64,000 nt of DNA from Paramicrobacterium fandaimingii (GCF_011751745.2 NZ_CP061170.1:1364001-1428000); one strand, 5' to 3'. Positions 17,606 to 26,545 are shown, counted from the stretch's first letter. A program made the numbers and translations. Notes: generated from the letters alone by a model not told the origin.

Positions 17606-19033
17606 TCAGGGAACGGCGGGAGGGTCGTCTGGCGACGTGTCTGTGTCGGTCTTCTTCCCCGTGTCGCCGGTGTCGCCGGATTCTGCTCCGCCCGAGGCCG
17701 CATCGTCTTCGGCACGCAGAAGATCTTCGAGAGCCATGTCGAACTCATCGGGCTCGGGTGCTTCGCCGCGTTCGGCGGCCTCGAGTCGCGCGACGAGCGC
17801 AGCAGGGTCGTCGATGTCGGCCGAGGTGGGTACGAGGTCAGGATGCTGCCACAGGGAGTCCCGCGCGGCTGACCCGACGGCTTCTGTCACGGTTCGCCAC
17901 ATGGCCGCCGCCTCGCGCAGCCGGCGTGGTCGCAGCTCAAGCCCAACGAGGGTTGAGAACGCCTGTTCGGCTGGACCGCCCGTTGCGCGCCGGCGCCGCA
18001 CCGTCTCGGCCACGGCGTGGGCCTTGGGCAGCCGCGTCGTCGCGTCTGCCGTGACAACATCGACCCAGCCCTCGATGAGCGCGAGCGTCGTCTCGAGACG
18101 CTCGAGCGCCGCGAGCTGCTCGTCGGTCTTCGGCGGAATGAGCGAGCCGTTCGTCATCGCCTCTCGCAGCTCTTCCGTGTTCGACGGGTCGAATCCCGAC
18201 GCAAGCTCTTCGATGGCGTCGGTATCGATGCGAATGCCCTTGGCGAAAGCGGTGATCGACGAGATGACGTGCAGCCGCAGCCACCGCGCGTGGCGAAACA
18301 GGCGAGCGTGCGCGAGTTCGCGCACCGCGAGGTACAGCTGCACCTGGTCAGCGGGAATGTCGAGGCCCTCGCCGAACGCCGAGACGTTCTGCGGAATGAG
18401 CGCTGCCTCGTCGTTGAGAAGGGGAATGCCGATGTCTCCGCCCGAGACGACCTCGGTCGAGAGCTGCCCGACGACATGCCCAAGCTGCATGGCGAACATG
18501 GTGCCGCCGATGCCCTTGATCATGCGCGTCGCCTGCCCGATCATGTCTTGCAGCTGCTCGGGAGCCTGCTCTTTGAGCACTGTCGTGAGAGCGTGAGAAA
18601 TGCTCGTTGCCACGGGCTCGGCCAGCTGCGTCCACAGCGGCATCGTCGCCTTCGACCATTCGGCGCGGCTCAGCGCGCGCGGCGACGTGGTGAGGGACGC
18701 AAACGATGTGACGTCGGCGAGCCAGAGCTCGGCGACGTGGAACGCCTGGTCAAGCTGCGATCGTTCGGCCGGCGTGATGCTGACGGCATCCTTTCGCCCG
18801 ATCTCGACGGCCTGCTCTGTTGAGACGTTCCAGTTGATTTCGCCGTCTGGACTCTGCTGCATTGCGCGCTGAAACTGCATCATCATGGCCTGCAGCGACG
18901 CGGGGTCGCTGGGAAGCCCCGCGGCACCCGCGAGCTTGCTCGGATCCACTCCGGAATTGCCCGAGAGAATCTCCCGGATCATGTCCTGGAACTCGTCTTC
19001 GGGGTTCTTGTCCTCGTCTGGCACTTCAGCCAC
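17606..19033 (-). CDS. Zinc-dependent metalloprotease-type protein (DUF2342 family, Rv3195-like)
   Basis: This 475-residue protein belongs to the actinobacterial DUF2342 family, annotated as a putative hydrolase or zinc metalloprotease. I see the family's conserved segments: DMIGQATRMIKGIGG, QLGHVVGQLSTEVVSGGD, and the core LAVRELAHARLFRHARWL near residues 235-252. No HExxH motif is present, so protease activity rests on family annotation only. The N terminus is acidic (EDEFQDMIREILSG) and the C terminus is a disordered Asp/Thr tail. The GTG start is preceded by AAAGG. It shares a conserved neighbourhood with the divergent PDZ-Lon protease gene. Confidence 0.8.
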   Translation of the reverse strand: MAEVPDEDKNPEDEFQDMIREILSGNSGVDPSKLAGAAGLPSDPASLQAMMMQFQRAMQQSPDGEINWNVSTEQAVEIGRKDAVSITPAERSQLDQAFHVAELWLADVTSFASLTTSPRALSRAEWSKATMPLWTQLAEPVATSISHALTTVLKEQAPEQLQDMIGQATRMIKGIGGTMFAMQLGHVVGQLSTEVVSGGDIGIPLLNDEAALIPQNVSAFGEGLDIPADQVQLYLAVRELAHARLFRHARWLRLHVISSITAFAKGIRIDTDAIEELASGFDPSNTEELREAMTNGSLIPPKTDEQLAALERLETTLALIEGWVDVVTADATTRLPKAHAVAETVRRRRATGGPAEQAFSTLVGLELRPRRLREAAAMWRTVTEAVGSAARDSLWQHPDLVPTSADIDDPAALVARLEAAERGEAPEPDEFDMALEDLLRAEDDAASGGAESGDTGDTGKKTDTDTSPDDPPAVP

Positions 19034-19147
19034 CTTTCAGCGAGAGACTGTGTTGTCGCTCTACGCTAGTGCCTGAAGCTTGAGGTTAGTCGTGGTCGCC
19101 GGTGGTATTCGTCCGCCCGTCGCGAACATCTTCGGAAAGGGAACCGC

Positions 19148-20302
19148 GTGACGCTGCCAGGCGATGATCGGATCGGCGCAGACGGCACCGACGTACCCGC
19201 TGTCGAACCCGAACCGGCGAGACCACGTCGCTCGAAGGCGACGACGACCGGCTGGTTCAGTCTCGCTGCATCGTTCGTGATTCTCGGTGTTCTCGCACTC
19301 TCGCCTTCGCCCTACGTCATTCAGCAGCCGGGACCAGTTTTCAACGTGCTCGGCGAGACGGAGCTTGACGACGAACCGGAGCCGCTCATTTCGATCAGCG
19401 GAACCGATACCTACGACGTGGGAAAGACCCTCGACATGCTCACGGTGAGTGTCGTCGGAAATCCCGAGCAGTCGCCCAATTGGTTTCAGATCGCCACAGC
19501 ATGGTTCAACCCGAGCGAAGCCGTCGTGCCGATGTCTCTGTACTTCCCCGACGGCACGACAGCCGAAGAGCGTGACGCCCAGTCGCAGGTCATGATGGTG
19601 AATTCACAACAGGATGCCGTCGCCGCGGCGCTCACCGAACTCGACGTCGATTTCACATCGTCGCTCATCGTCGGCGACATCGTCGAGCATGCACCGGCAG
19701 ACGGGGTTCTGAACGTCGGGGACGAGATCGTCGATGCAGGTGGAAAAGCCGTCTCAGATGTCGCCGGACTGCAAGACGTGATCGTCGAGCACGGGGGTGA
19801 CAAACCGCTCACGTTGACCGTCGTTCGCGACGGCGAGAAGCTCGGCGTCGACGTGACACCAACCGAGGTCGAGTACTCAGACGGAACATCGGGCTTCGTG
19901 ATCGGCGTTCAGACCACCGAGACCTACGAGTTTCCCTTCGACGTCTCCATCAAGCTCAACGATGTCGGGGGACCGAGTGCCGGCATGATGTTCGCACTCG
20001 GCATCGTCGATAAGCTCACGCCAGGACCGCTGCCCGGTGATGCATCCGTCGCCGGCACGGGAACGATCGATGCCGAGGGTCAGGTCGGCCCGATTGGCGG
20101 CATTCGTCAGAAGCTCTATGCCGCACGCGACGCGGGAGCCGAGTATTTTCTCGCCCCAGCCGATAACTGCGACGAGGTTGTCGGGCATGTTCCCGATGGA
20201 CTCACGGTATTCAAAGTCGCAACGCTCGAAGACTCGCTCACAGTGCTGAACACGCTCGAAGGCGGCAGCGACACCGCGTCGCTGCCGACCTGTTCGCCCT
20301 GA
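19148..20302 (+). CDS. Membrane-anchored PDZ and Lon-type (S16) serine protease
   Basis: The protein is 384 residues. One transmembrane helix lies at about residues 36-55 (TGWFSLAASFVILGVLALS). An extracytoplasmic PDZ domain covers about 175-255 (DGVLNVGDEIVDAGGK). A Lon proteolytic domain follows, with the catalytic dyad Ser in GGPSAGMM and Lys in GGIRQKL. There is no AAA+ module, so it is an ATP-independent, YlbL/Rv3194c-type periplasmic-side protease. The GTG start follows AAAGGGAACC. In actinobacteria it sits between the DUF2342 and UPF0182 genes, as here, suggesting a shared envelope quality-control role. Confidence 0.92.
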   Translation: MTLPGDDRIGADGTDVPAVEPEPARPRRSKATTTGWFSLAASFVILGVLALSPSPYVIQQPGPVFNVLGETELDDEPEPLISISGTDTYDVGKTLDMLTVSVVGNPEQSPNWFQIATAWFNPSEAVVPMSLYFPDGTTAEERDAQSQVMMVNSQQDAVAAALTELDVDFTSSLIVGDIVEHAPADGVLNVGDEIVDAGGKAVSDVAGLQDVIVEHGGDKPLTLTVVRDGEKLGVDVTPTEVEYSDGTSGFVIGVQTTETYEFPFDVSIKLNDVGGPSAGMMFALGIVDKLTPGPLPGDASVAGTGTIDAEGQVGPIGGIRQKLYAARDAGAEYFLAPADNCDEVVGHVPDGLTVFKVATLEDSLTVLNTLEGGSDTASLPTCSP

Positions 20303-20382
20303 GCACCTGCGCTGCACAGGCAAAGCATGGCGTTTATCCGTAGGATTGACAGTTAAACCCCCGACACTGAAAAGGCCAATCG

Positions 20383-23295
20383 ATGTCATCTGCCACGGCA
20401 CGTTCCTCGAATGCCGGTCGCAAGAAGCGCGCACCACTCGCCATCACACTCATCTCCGTCGGTGTGCTTGTCGTGCTCTTCTTCATTTTCGCGAACTTCT
20501 ACTCAGACTTCCTCTGGTTCCAGCAGCTGGGCTATACCCAGGTGCTCACCACGCAGTGGGTCGCCACGATCGTCATGTTCCTCATCGGGTTCGTCGCGAT
20601 GGCCGTTCCGGTGTGGGGTGCGCTGCAGCTGGCGTATCGGCTGCGACCCGTCTACGCGAAGCTGAATTCGCAGCTCGACCGTTACCAGGAGCTCGTCGAG
20701 CCGCTTCGCCGACTCGGCATGTGGGGCATTCCCGTGCTGCTCGGCCTGTTCGCCGGCTTCTCGGCCGCGACAAGCTGGGAGACCGTGTTGATGTGGCTCA
20801 ATGCAACGCCAACGGGGCAGAGCGACCCTCAGTTTGGCCTCGACGTGTCGTTCTACCTCTTCCAACTGCCGTTCTTCCGTGAGATTCTCGCGTTCGCCTC
20901 GGCCGTTGTGCTTCTCTCGCTCATCTGCACGGCAGCGGTCACCTTCCTCTACGGTTCGATCCAACTCGTCGGTCGTGAGCTTCGCATCTCAAAGGCGGCG
21001 CGCATTCAGATCGCCGTGCTCGCCGGCGTCTACCTGCTCATTCAGGCGATCAGCGTCTGGGTCGACCAATACCTCACGCTGACAGAGACCGGCAGCCTCA
21101 TCACAGGCGCCAGCTTCACCGACGTCAACGCGACGATCCCCACACGGGCGATTCTTGCGGGCATCGCTGCCTTTGTCGCGATCTTGTTCTTCGTCACCGC
21201 GTTTATCGGCCGCTGGCGTCTTCCGGTCATCGGCACGGCACTGCTTCTCGTCTCGGCGCTTCTCATCGGCAGCGCCTACCCGTGGGTTGTGCAGCGCTTC
21301 CAGGTGGAGCCGAACGAGCGCGCACTTGAGCAGCCGTACATCGAACGCAACATCGACATGACGCGCGACGCCTTCGGTGTCTCTGACGTCAAGGAGGTCT
21401 CCTACGACGCCACGACGGATGCCGAGCCGGGTGCACTCCGGTCGGACGCTGAGACGACAGCATCCATTCGCATCATCGACCCCGATCTCATCAGCGCGAC
21501 GGTGACGCAGCTCGAGCGCTTCAAGACCTATTACCAGTTCTCGCCTGAGCTCGACGTCGACCGCTACACAATCGACGGTGAGGTACAGGATGCCGTCGTT
21601 GCTGTGCGCGAGATGAACCAGGAGGGCGTCAAGGACGACCTCAGCTGGGTAAACAGCTCGCTCGTGTACACGCACGGCTACGGTCTCGTTGCTGCGTACG
21701 GCAACCAGCGCTCCAGTGATGGTGAGCCCGTGTTCATGCAGTCGGGAATTCCCTCGACGGGCGTGCTTGGCGAGTTCGAGCCGCGCGTGTACTTCGGTGA
21801 GAACTCTCCGACGTACTCCATCGTCGGCGGCCCCAAGGGGGGAAGCGATGTCGAACTCGATTACCCGTCCGGCGAGTCGGGTGAGACGTACACGACGTTC
21901 TCCGGTGACGCTGGGCCCAAGCTCGACAACATCTTCAACAAGCTTGTCTATGCTCTCAAGTTCCAGTCAGAGCAGATCTTCCTCTCTGACAATGTGAACC
22001 CACAGTCGCAGATTCTGTATGACCGCAGCCCGCGCGAGCGCGTGCAGAAGGTCGCACCGTACCTGACGCTTGATTCCGATGCGTACCCCAGCGTCGTCGA
22101 CGGGCGCATCGTGTGGATCATCGACGGCTACACGACGTCGAATTCGTTCCCGTATTCGAAGACGACGAGCCTCAGCTCGGCGATCTCGAACGAAGACGGA
22201 AATCAGTCATTCCTTCTCGACGACATCAACTACATGCGCAACTCGGTGAAGGCAACGGTTGACGCGTATGACGGTTCGGTGACGCTGTACTCGTGGGATG
22301 ACAAGGACCCGATTCTGCAGACGTGGCAGAAGATCTTCCCATCGACGGTCAAGCCGATGTCGGAGATGGGCGGCGACCTCCTGTCGCACGTGCGGTACCC
22401 CGAAGATCTCTTCAAGGTGCAGCGTGATGTGCTTCAGCGCTACCACGTGACCGACCCGAACAAGTGGTACTCGGACTCCGACCTGTGGAAGACTCCGGCC
22501 GACCCGCAGGCGCAGGAGGGCAGCAGCGCTCTTCAGCCCCCGTACTACCTGTCGATGCAGATGCCCGGTGAGGATCACCCGGCGTACTCTCTGTACACGA
22601 CGTTCATACCCGGCGGCGGTGGCGCGTCGAGCGTGCTTGCCGGTTATCTGTCGGCGAACTCGAACGCGGGCAACACGAAGGGCGAAGTCTCCGACGATTA
22701 CGGAAAGCTGACGCTGCTCAGATTGCCGAAGGATACGACGGTGCCGGGCCCGGGCCAGGTGCAGAACTCGTTCAACTCGGACACGGCTGTATCGAACCTG
22801 ATCAACATTCTGAAGCAGGGGCAGACCGAGGTGCTCAACGGTAACCTCCTGACGCTCCCTGTCGGTGGTGGTCTGCTCTACGTTCAGCCGGTGTACGTGC
22901 AGTCGACCGGTGAAACCAGCTACCCGCTGTTGCAGAAGGTGCTTGTTGCGTTCGGCGATAAGATCGCGTTCGAAGACACGCTTGACGAAGCGCTCGACAA
23001 ACTGTTCGGCGGTGACTCTGGCGCCCAGGCTGGCGACCAAGCCGTCGCCGACGGCGAGAACGATACCGAGACGCCTCCGGATGACTCGGGTGACTCTGGC
23101 GACACGGGCGGCGATTCGGGCTCCACAACGCCCGACGTGCCCTCGTCAGACCTTGCCGATGTGCTCGCTGATGCACAGAAGGCGATGGAAGACAAGAAGG
23201 CCGCGATGGAGGCCGGAGACTGGACGGCATATGGCGAGGCAGACACGCGCCTCAATGAGGCCATCCAAAAGGCTCTCGAGCTGATCAACGGCTAA
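20383..23295 (+). CDS. UPF0182 family large membrane protein (Rv3193c type)
   Basis: This 970-residue protein has seven or so transmembrane helices in the first 320 residues (for example LITLISVGVLVVLFFIFAN and LLLVSALLIGSAYPW). A very large extracytoplasmic domain follows, with RDAFGVSDVKEVSYDA, YTHGYGLVAAYGNQ and NYMRNSVKATVDAYDG. These are conserved features of UPF0182. An acidic, Gly/Ser/Asp-rich linker and a short amphipathic helix end the protein. Function is unknown; the position next to the Lon-like protease is conserved. The ATG is preceded by AAAAGG, and a strong hairpin follows the stop. Confidence 0.92.
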   Translation: MSSATARSSNAGRKKRAPLAITLISVGVLVVLFFIFANFYSDFLWFQQLGYTQVLTTQWVATIVMFLIGFVAMAVPVWGALQLAYRLRPVYAKLNSQLDRYQELVEPLRRLGMWGIPVLLGLFAGFSAATSWETVLMWLNATPTGQSDPQFGLDVSFYLFQLPFFREILAFASAVVLLSLICTAAVTFLYGSIQLVGRELRISKAARIQIAVLAGVYLLIQAISVWVDQYLTLTETGSLITGASFTDVNATIPTRAILAGIAAFVAILFFVTAFIGRWRLPVIGTALLLVSALLIGSAYPWVVQRFQVEPNERALEQPYIERNIDMTRDAFGVSDVKEVSYDATTDAEPGALRSDAETTASIRIIDPDLISATVTQLERFKTYYQFSPELDVDRYTIDGEVQDAVVAVREMNQEGVKDDLSWVNSSLVYTHGYGLVAAYGNQRSSDGEPVFMQSGIPSTGVLGEFEPRVYFGENSPTYSIVGGPKGGSDVELDYPSGESGETYTTFSGDAGPKLDNIFNKLVYALKFQSEQIFLSDNVNPQSQILYDRSPRERVQKVAPYLTLDSDAYPSVVDGRIVWIIDGYTTSNSFPYSKTTSLSSAISNEDGNQSFLLDDINYMRNSVKATVDAYDGSVTLYSWDDKDPILQTWQKIFPSTVKPMSEMGGDLLSHVRYPEDLFKVQRDVLQRYHVTDPNKWYSDSDLWKTPADPQAQEGSSALQPPYYLSMQMPGEDHPAYSLYTTFIPGGGGASSVLAGYLSANSNAGNTKGEVSDDYGKLTLLRLPKDTTVPGPGQVQNSFNSDTAVSNLINILKQGQTEVLNGNLLTLPVGGGLLYVQPVYVQSTGETSYPLLQKVLVAFGDKIAFEDTLDEALDKLFGGDSGAQAGDQAVADGENDTETPPDDSGDSGDTGGDSGSTTPDVPSSDLADVLADAQKAMEDKKAAMEAGDWTAYGEADTRLNEAIQKALELING

Positions 23296-23310
23296 GCGCC
23301 TAGAATTGCA

Positions 23311-23353
23311 CGGATGCTGCCGGTCGACGCTCTGCGCCGACCGGCAGCATCCG
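23311..23353 (+). terminator. Intrinsic-type terminator after the UPF0182 gene
   Basis: CGGATGCTGCCGGTCG (23311-23326) pairs perfectly over 16 bp with 23338-23353 around an 11-nt loop. The sequence after it is only weakly T-rich (TTAACC). It separates the membrane-protein gene from the tRNA promoter. Confidence 0.65.
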
Positions 23354-23395
23354 TTAACCGGATTCCCGACTCTGCCAGACAGAGGCCATCTCGAT

Positions 23396-23424
23396 TTGGG
23401 GGAGCGTTAATGCTCTGGTAGAGT
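23396..23424 (+). promoter_or_regulatory. Promoter of the initiator tRNA
   Basis: TTGGGG at 23396-23401 and TAGAGT at 23419-23424 are separated by 17 bp and lie 12 nt upstream of the mature tRNA 5' end. Spacing fits a housekeeping sigma promoter. Confidence 0.5.
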
Positions 23425-23436
23425 TATTTCTTGTGC

Positions 23437-23513
23437 CGCGGGGTGGAGCAGTTCGGTAGCTCGCTGGGCTCATAACCCAGAGGTCGTAGGTTCAAATCCT
23501 GCCCCCGCAACCA
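23437..23513 (+). tRNA. Initiator tRNA-fMet (CAT)
   Basis: A full cloverleaf folds with the CAT anticodon at 23471-23473 and an encoded 3' CCA. Initiator features are clear: position 1 (C) is mismatched with position 72 (A), and the anticodon stem ends in three G-C pairs (CTGGG/CCCAG). It is therefore the initiator rather than an elongator tRNA-Met. Confidence 0.95.
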
Positions 23514-23515
23514 AA

Positions 23516-23562
23516 GACAATGGCCCCGACCTGGAATTTCATTCCAGGTCGGGGCCATTGTC
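23516..23562 (+). terminator. 22-bp perfect inverted repeat after tRNA-fMet
   Basis: The arms at 23516-23537 and 23541-23562 are perfect complements around a TTC loop, starting two bases after the CCA end. It is most simply the tRNA terminator. No strong T tract follows (TCGTTAGCC). Confidence 0.7.
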
Positions 23563-23616
23563 GTTAGCCTTCTCCTGCCCGCGACCGCGGCGACAGCCCG
23601 TATCTCGAAAAAAGAT

Positions 23617-23666
23617 ATGAACGGTGCGTTCGTTTGTGTTATTGTTGCGTTCATTGGATATGAACG
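23617..23666 (+). promoter_or_regulatory. Operator-like repeats upstream of the SDR gene
   Basis: Four copies of a 7-bp half-site occur: ATGAACG (23617-23623), CGTTCGT (23627-23633), CGTTCAT (23648-23654) and ATGAACG (23660-23666). They form two inverted pairs with 3-bp and 5-bp spacers, ending 10 bp before the SDR start. The downstream TetR-family protein is the obvious candidate ligand. A -10-like GATATG overlaps the second pair. Confidence 0.55.
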
Positions 23667-23676
23667 GAGTGATCAT

Positions 23677-24414
23677 ATGAGTATCTTTGAGGGCCGTGTC
23701 GCGGTGGTAACGGGCGGATCCGGCGGCATCGGTCGGACGATAGCCGAGCGTCTCGCCGCGGACGGAATGGCTGTGGCCGTGCACTACAGCGGTCGGCGTC
23801 AGCGCGCCGAAGACGTTGTCTCTGCGGTGACCGCCGGAGGTGGACGCGCGATCGCCGTCGGCGGAGACGTCGCAGATGAGCAGCAGATGGCCGCGATGTT
23901 CACGGAGGCGCACGACGCGTTCGGCGGCGTGGACGTGGTGGTCAACACCGCGGGGATCATGCCACTCGCGCCGCTGACGGAGATGGACTTGGAGACCTTT
24001 GACCGGATCGTGCGGACGAACCTGCGCGGAACGTTCGTCGTCAATCAGCTTGCCGCGCGCTCGCTGCGTGCCGGCGGTGCGATCGTGAATTTCTCGTCCT
24101 CAACCACTCGGCTCGCACCGCCAAACTATGCCGCTTACGCTGCGACCAAAGGAGCGGTGGAAGCCATGACCCTGATCCTGGCCCGAGAGTTGCGAGGCAG
24201 GGACATCACTGTCAACACGGTTGCGCCCGGCCCGGTCGCGACGTCGCTTTTCCTCGAGGGCAAGCCCCAGCAACTGATCGACACGATCGCGGCGGCCAAC
24301 CCCATGGGCCGGCTCGGGCAACCGGACGACATCGCCGAAATTGTATCTTCACTTGCCGGTCGGGCCCGGTGGATCAACGGGCAGACTCTGTTCGTGAACG
24401 GAGGCGCCGCATGA
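23677..24414 (+). CDS. Short-chain dehydrogenase/reductase (FabG-like)
   Basis: This 245-residue classical SDR has a cofactor motif TGGSGGIG at residues 12-19. NTAG and the catalytic Ser (NFSSSTTR) follow, then Tyr-x-x-x-Lys (YAAYAATKG) and PGPVAT. The GRRQ segment after beta-2, with basic residues, suggests NADP(H) preference. The C terminus WINGQTLFVNGG is typical. The substrate is not predictable. The start is the ATG at 23677 (GGAG upstream); an in-frame upstream ATG at 23617 lies inside the operator. It is followed at 72 bp by a TetR gene that probably regulates it. Confidence 0.88.
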   Translation: MSIFEGRVAVVTGGSGGIGRTIAERLAADGMAVAVHYSGRRQRAEDVVSAVTAGGGRAIAVGGDVADEQQMAAMFTEAHDAFGGVDVVVNTAGIMPLAPLTEMDLETFDRIVRTNLRGTFVVNQLAARSLRAGGAIVNFSSSTTRLAPPNYAAYAATKGAVEAMTLILARELRGRDITVNTVAPGPVATSLFLEGKPQQLIDTIAAANPMGRLGQPDDIAEIVSSLAGRARWINGQTLFVNGGAA

Positions 24415-24486
24415 GTCGCGCCCATGCCGCTGAGCGATCAGACGCCATCATCACGCTCGGGTCGCCGAGTTGCTGAGGATCACATC

Positions 24487-25134
24487 ATGAGTACGAACCG
24501 ACGCGTGTCTGACCCTGGAGCACGCCAAGGCCCCCGGCGGAGAGGTCGGGGGCGACGGCCTGCGAATGAGGTCCGTCGCGACGCGCTGGACGCCACAGCG
24601 AGGCTCCTGTTCGATCACGGGATGTCGGCGCTGAGCTACGAACGGGTCGCCGCCGAGGCCGCGGTCAGCAAGACAACCCTGCACAAGTGGTGGGCGTCCA
24701 TCGGCGCCCTCGCTGCTGAGGCATACTTTGATCGCGTGGAGAATGACCTGAGGTTTCCCGACACCGGGGATATCACTGACGACGTGCGCAGTCAGCTCCA
24801 TGCCTTCGTCACTTTGCTGACCACAGGCGAAGCGGGGCGGGTCACCGCCGAAATCATCGGCGCAGCTCAGAGTGACCCCACGCTGCAAGCGAGCTTCTCC
24901 GTCTCCTATTCACGCCCGCGCCGCGCCCTGGCCGTCGAGGCCTTCCGGCGCGCACAGCAACGCGGTCAGATCCGCCAGGATGTCGACCCCGACATGCTCG
25001 TCGACCAGCTCTGGGGCGCCTGCTACCATCGGCTCCTCATTCCCGACAAACCCCTTGACCTCGACTTCGCCGACGCCCTTGTCGCAAACGCGATCCGCGG
25101 TGCCCAAGAGCACCGCGGTCCGACCGGGCCCTGA
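24487..25134 (+). CDS. TetR/AcrR family transcriptional regulator
   Basis: This 215-residue protein begins with a basic, disordered leader (PRRRGRGRRPANEVRR). The TetR helix-turn-helix follows: ALDATARLLFDHG, LSYERVAAEAAVSKTTLHKW at about residues 35-75. The C-terminal ligand domain (IGAAQSDPTLQASFSVSY; RRALAVEAFRRA) resembles TetR_C 16-type regulators. The start is the ATG at 24487 after GAGGATCACATC. It is in the same direction as the SDR gene and likely binds the repeats at 23617-23666. The ligand is unknown. Confidence 0.87.
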   Translation: MSTNRRVSDPGARQGPRRRGRGRRPANEVRRDALDATARLLFDHGMSALSYERVAAEAAVSKTTLHKWWASIGALAAEAYFDRVENDLRFPDTGDITDDVRSQLHAFVTLLTTGEAGRVTAEIIGAAQSDPTLQASFSVSYSRPRRALAVEAFRRAQQRGQIRQDVDPDMLVDQLWGACYHRLLIPDKPLDLDFADALVANAIRGAQEHRGPTGP

Positions 25135-25162
25135 CCAGCGAGACGGGTGTACTGTAGCGGCC

Positions 25163-25666
25163 ATGAACGCACGCGACATTCTCATTGAAGCAGCGAACCG
25201 CCCACGCCACGCAGCAGAACGTCTGCGTTCGACGCTTGGGCCTGACGTCTTGAACGGGCATCCTGGCGGCCACGACAATTCTGTTGCGTGGCTTCTCTGG
25301 CATACCGGGCGCGAGATCGATGTTCAGCTCGCAGGACTCTCCGGCGGCGACGAGGTGTGGAGTACGCGCGACTATGCACAGAGGACGGGTTTGGGGAGCG
25401 CTGGCGACGAGGTGGGCTTCGGCCATACGTCAGAGGAAGCTCGGGCCGTTCGCGTCGACGACGCGGAGGTGCTCTACGAGTATCTCTCCGAGACGACAGA
25501 CGCTCTTCTCGCTTACCTGCGCACGCTCAGCGACGACGACCTCGGCGAGGTGATCGACGAGAACTGGAACCCGCCCGTGACCAGGGGAGCGCGGATCGTC
25601 AGCATCATCGACGATGCCGCGCAGCACATTGGCCAGGCTGGCTATGCTGCAGGTGCGCTCGCCTGA
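25163..25666 (+). CDS. DinB/DUF664-type four-helix-bundle protein (possible mycothiol-dependent enzyme)
   Basis: This 167-residue protein shows the DinB-like metal-binding pattern. WLLWHTGREID near residue 44 gives the first His, and DDAAQHIGQAGYAAGAL near the C terminus gives another. Actinobacterial members of this superfamily include mycothiol S-transferases and mycothiol-dependent maleylpyruvate isomerase-like proteins. A thiol-dependent role is plausible but not proven. TACTGT lies 7 nt before the ATG at 25163 with no ribosome-binding site, so the transcript may be leaderless and independent of the TetR gene 28 bp upstream. Confidence 0.75.
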   Translation: MNARDILIEAANRPRHAAERLRSTLGPDVLNGHPGGHDNSVAWLLWHTGREIDVQLAGLSGGDEVWSTRDYAQRTGLGSAGDEVGFGHTSEEARAVRVDDAEVLYEYLSETTDALLAYLRTLSDDDLGEVIDENWNPPVTRGARIVSIIDDAAQHIGQAGYAAGALA

Positions 25667-25696
25667 CGACCACTACCGACTCGGCCAAACGAACCA

Positions 25697-25702
25697 TATG
25701 CT
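25697..25702 (+). promoter_or_regulatory. -10 box of a probable leaderless transcript (nitrilase gene)
   Basis: TATGCT is followed by 6 nt and then the ATG at 25709. No Shine-Dalgarno sequence is present. Confidence 0.45.
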
Positions 25703-25708
25703 GGCGGT

Positions 25709-26530
25709 ATGACACTGCATGAACCGATCGGCGTTGCCGTCGCCCAGTTTGCGCCGACGCCCGACATTGACGCGAACCTGGCGACGATCCGCTCGTTCTC
25801 GGTCCGCGCGGCGGAGCGCGGAGCATCCGTCATTGTGTTTCCCGAGTACTCGAGCTACTTCGTGACCCCCATGGACGACTCGTTCGCCCGGCATGCTCAG
25901 AGCCTCGATGGTCCGTTCGTCCGATCGCTTGAGGCGCTCGCGAGTGAACTCGGCGTGCACATCGTCGCGGGTCTCGTCGAGACGACGGTTGATCCGCGTC
26001 GATTCGCCAATACCGCGGTGGCGGTTGGCCCTGAAGAAGAGACCGTCGCGGTGTACCGCAAGCAGCACCTCTACGACGCCTTCGGGCAGAAAGAGAGCGA
26101 CTGGGTCGTCGCCGGCGAGCTCGACGAGCCGCAGACGTTCGAAGCCGGTGGCCTCCGGTTCGGGCTTCAAACGTGCTACGACCTGCGCTTCCCCGAGGTC
26201 ACGCGGCGGATCGTCGACGCGGGCGCCGATGTTGTGCTCGTGCCCGCTGAGTGGGTGCGTGGGCCACTCAAGGAGCACCACTGGCGCACGCTTCTCACGG
26301 CGCGCGCGATCGAGAATACGGTGTACGTGGCCGGCGCCGACCATCCTCCGTCGATCGGCGCGGGAAATAGCATGGTTGTCGACCCGTCTGGGGTGCCGCT
26401 TGCCACACTCGGCACGCAGTCAGATGTTGCCGTCGCGTTCATCTCGCGTGCGGTGCTCACGGAGACACGCGCGGTCAACCCCTCGCTGCAGCTGCGCCGC
26501 TACGGAATCGTCGCTCGCACCGGAGAGTGA
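25709..26530 (+). CDS. Carbon-nitrogen hydrolase (nitrilase superfamily, Nit2-like amidase)
   Basis: This 273-residue enzyme has the catalytic triad Glu (VFPEYSSYF, residue ~47), Lys (YRKQHLYD, ~115) and Cys (QTCYDLRFPE, ~152). Length and motifs match Nit1/Nit2-type amidases, which hydrolyse omega-amides or deaminated glutathione. It is cytosolic. It converges on the aminotransferase gene with only 15 bp between stop codons. A KYAT/methionine-type aminotransferase beside a Nit2-type amidase is a recurring pairing, since transaminases of this type release omega-amides that Nit2 removes. Here the pairing is suggested by adjacency only. Confidence 0.88.
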   Translation: MTLHEPIGVAVAQFAPTPDIDANLATIRSFSVRAAERGASVIVFPEYSSYFVTPMDDSFARHAQSLDGPFVRSLEALASELGVHIVAGLVETTVDPRRFANTAVAVGPEEETVAVYRKQHLYDAFGQKESDWVVAGELDEPQTFEAGGLRFGLQTCYDLRFPEVTRRIVDAGADVVLVPAEWVRGPLKEHHWRTLLTARAIENTVYVAGADHPPSIGAGNSMVVDPSGVPLATLGTQSDVAVAFISRAVLTETRAVNPSLQLRRYGIVARTGE

Positions 26531-26545
26531 GCGAAACGACGCCGG

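Noticed and set aside
23619..23631. LexA (SOS) box at GAACGGTGCGTTC
   Set aside because: The two halves are separated by 5 bp, not the 4 bp of actinobacterial SOS boxes, and the same half-sites recur as a TetR-type pair.
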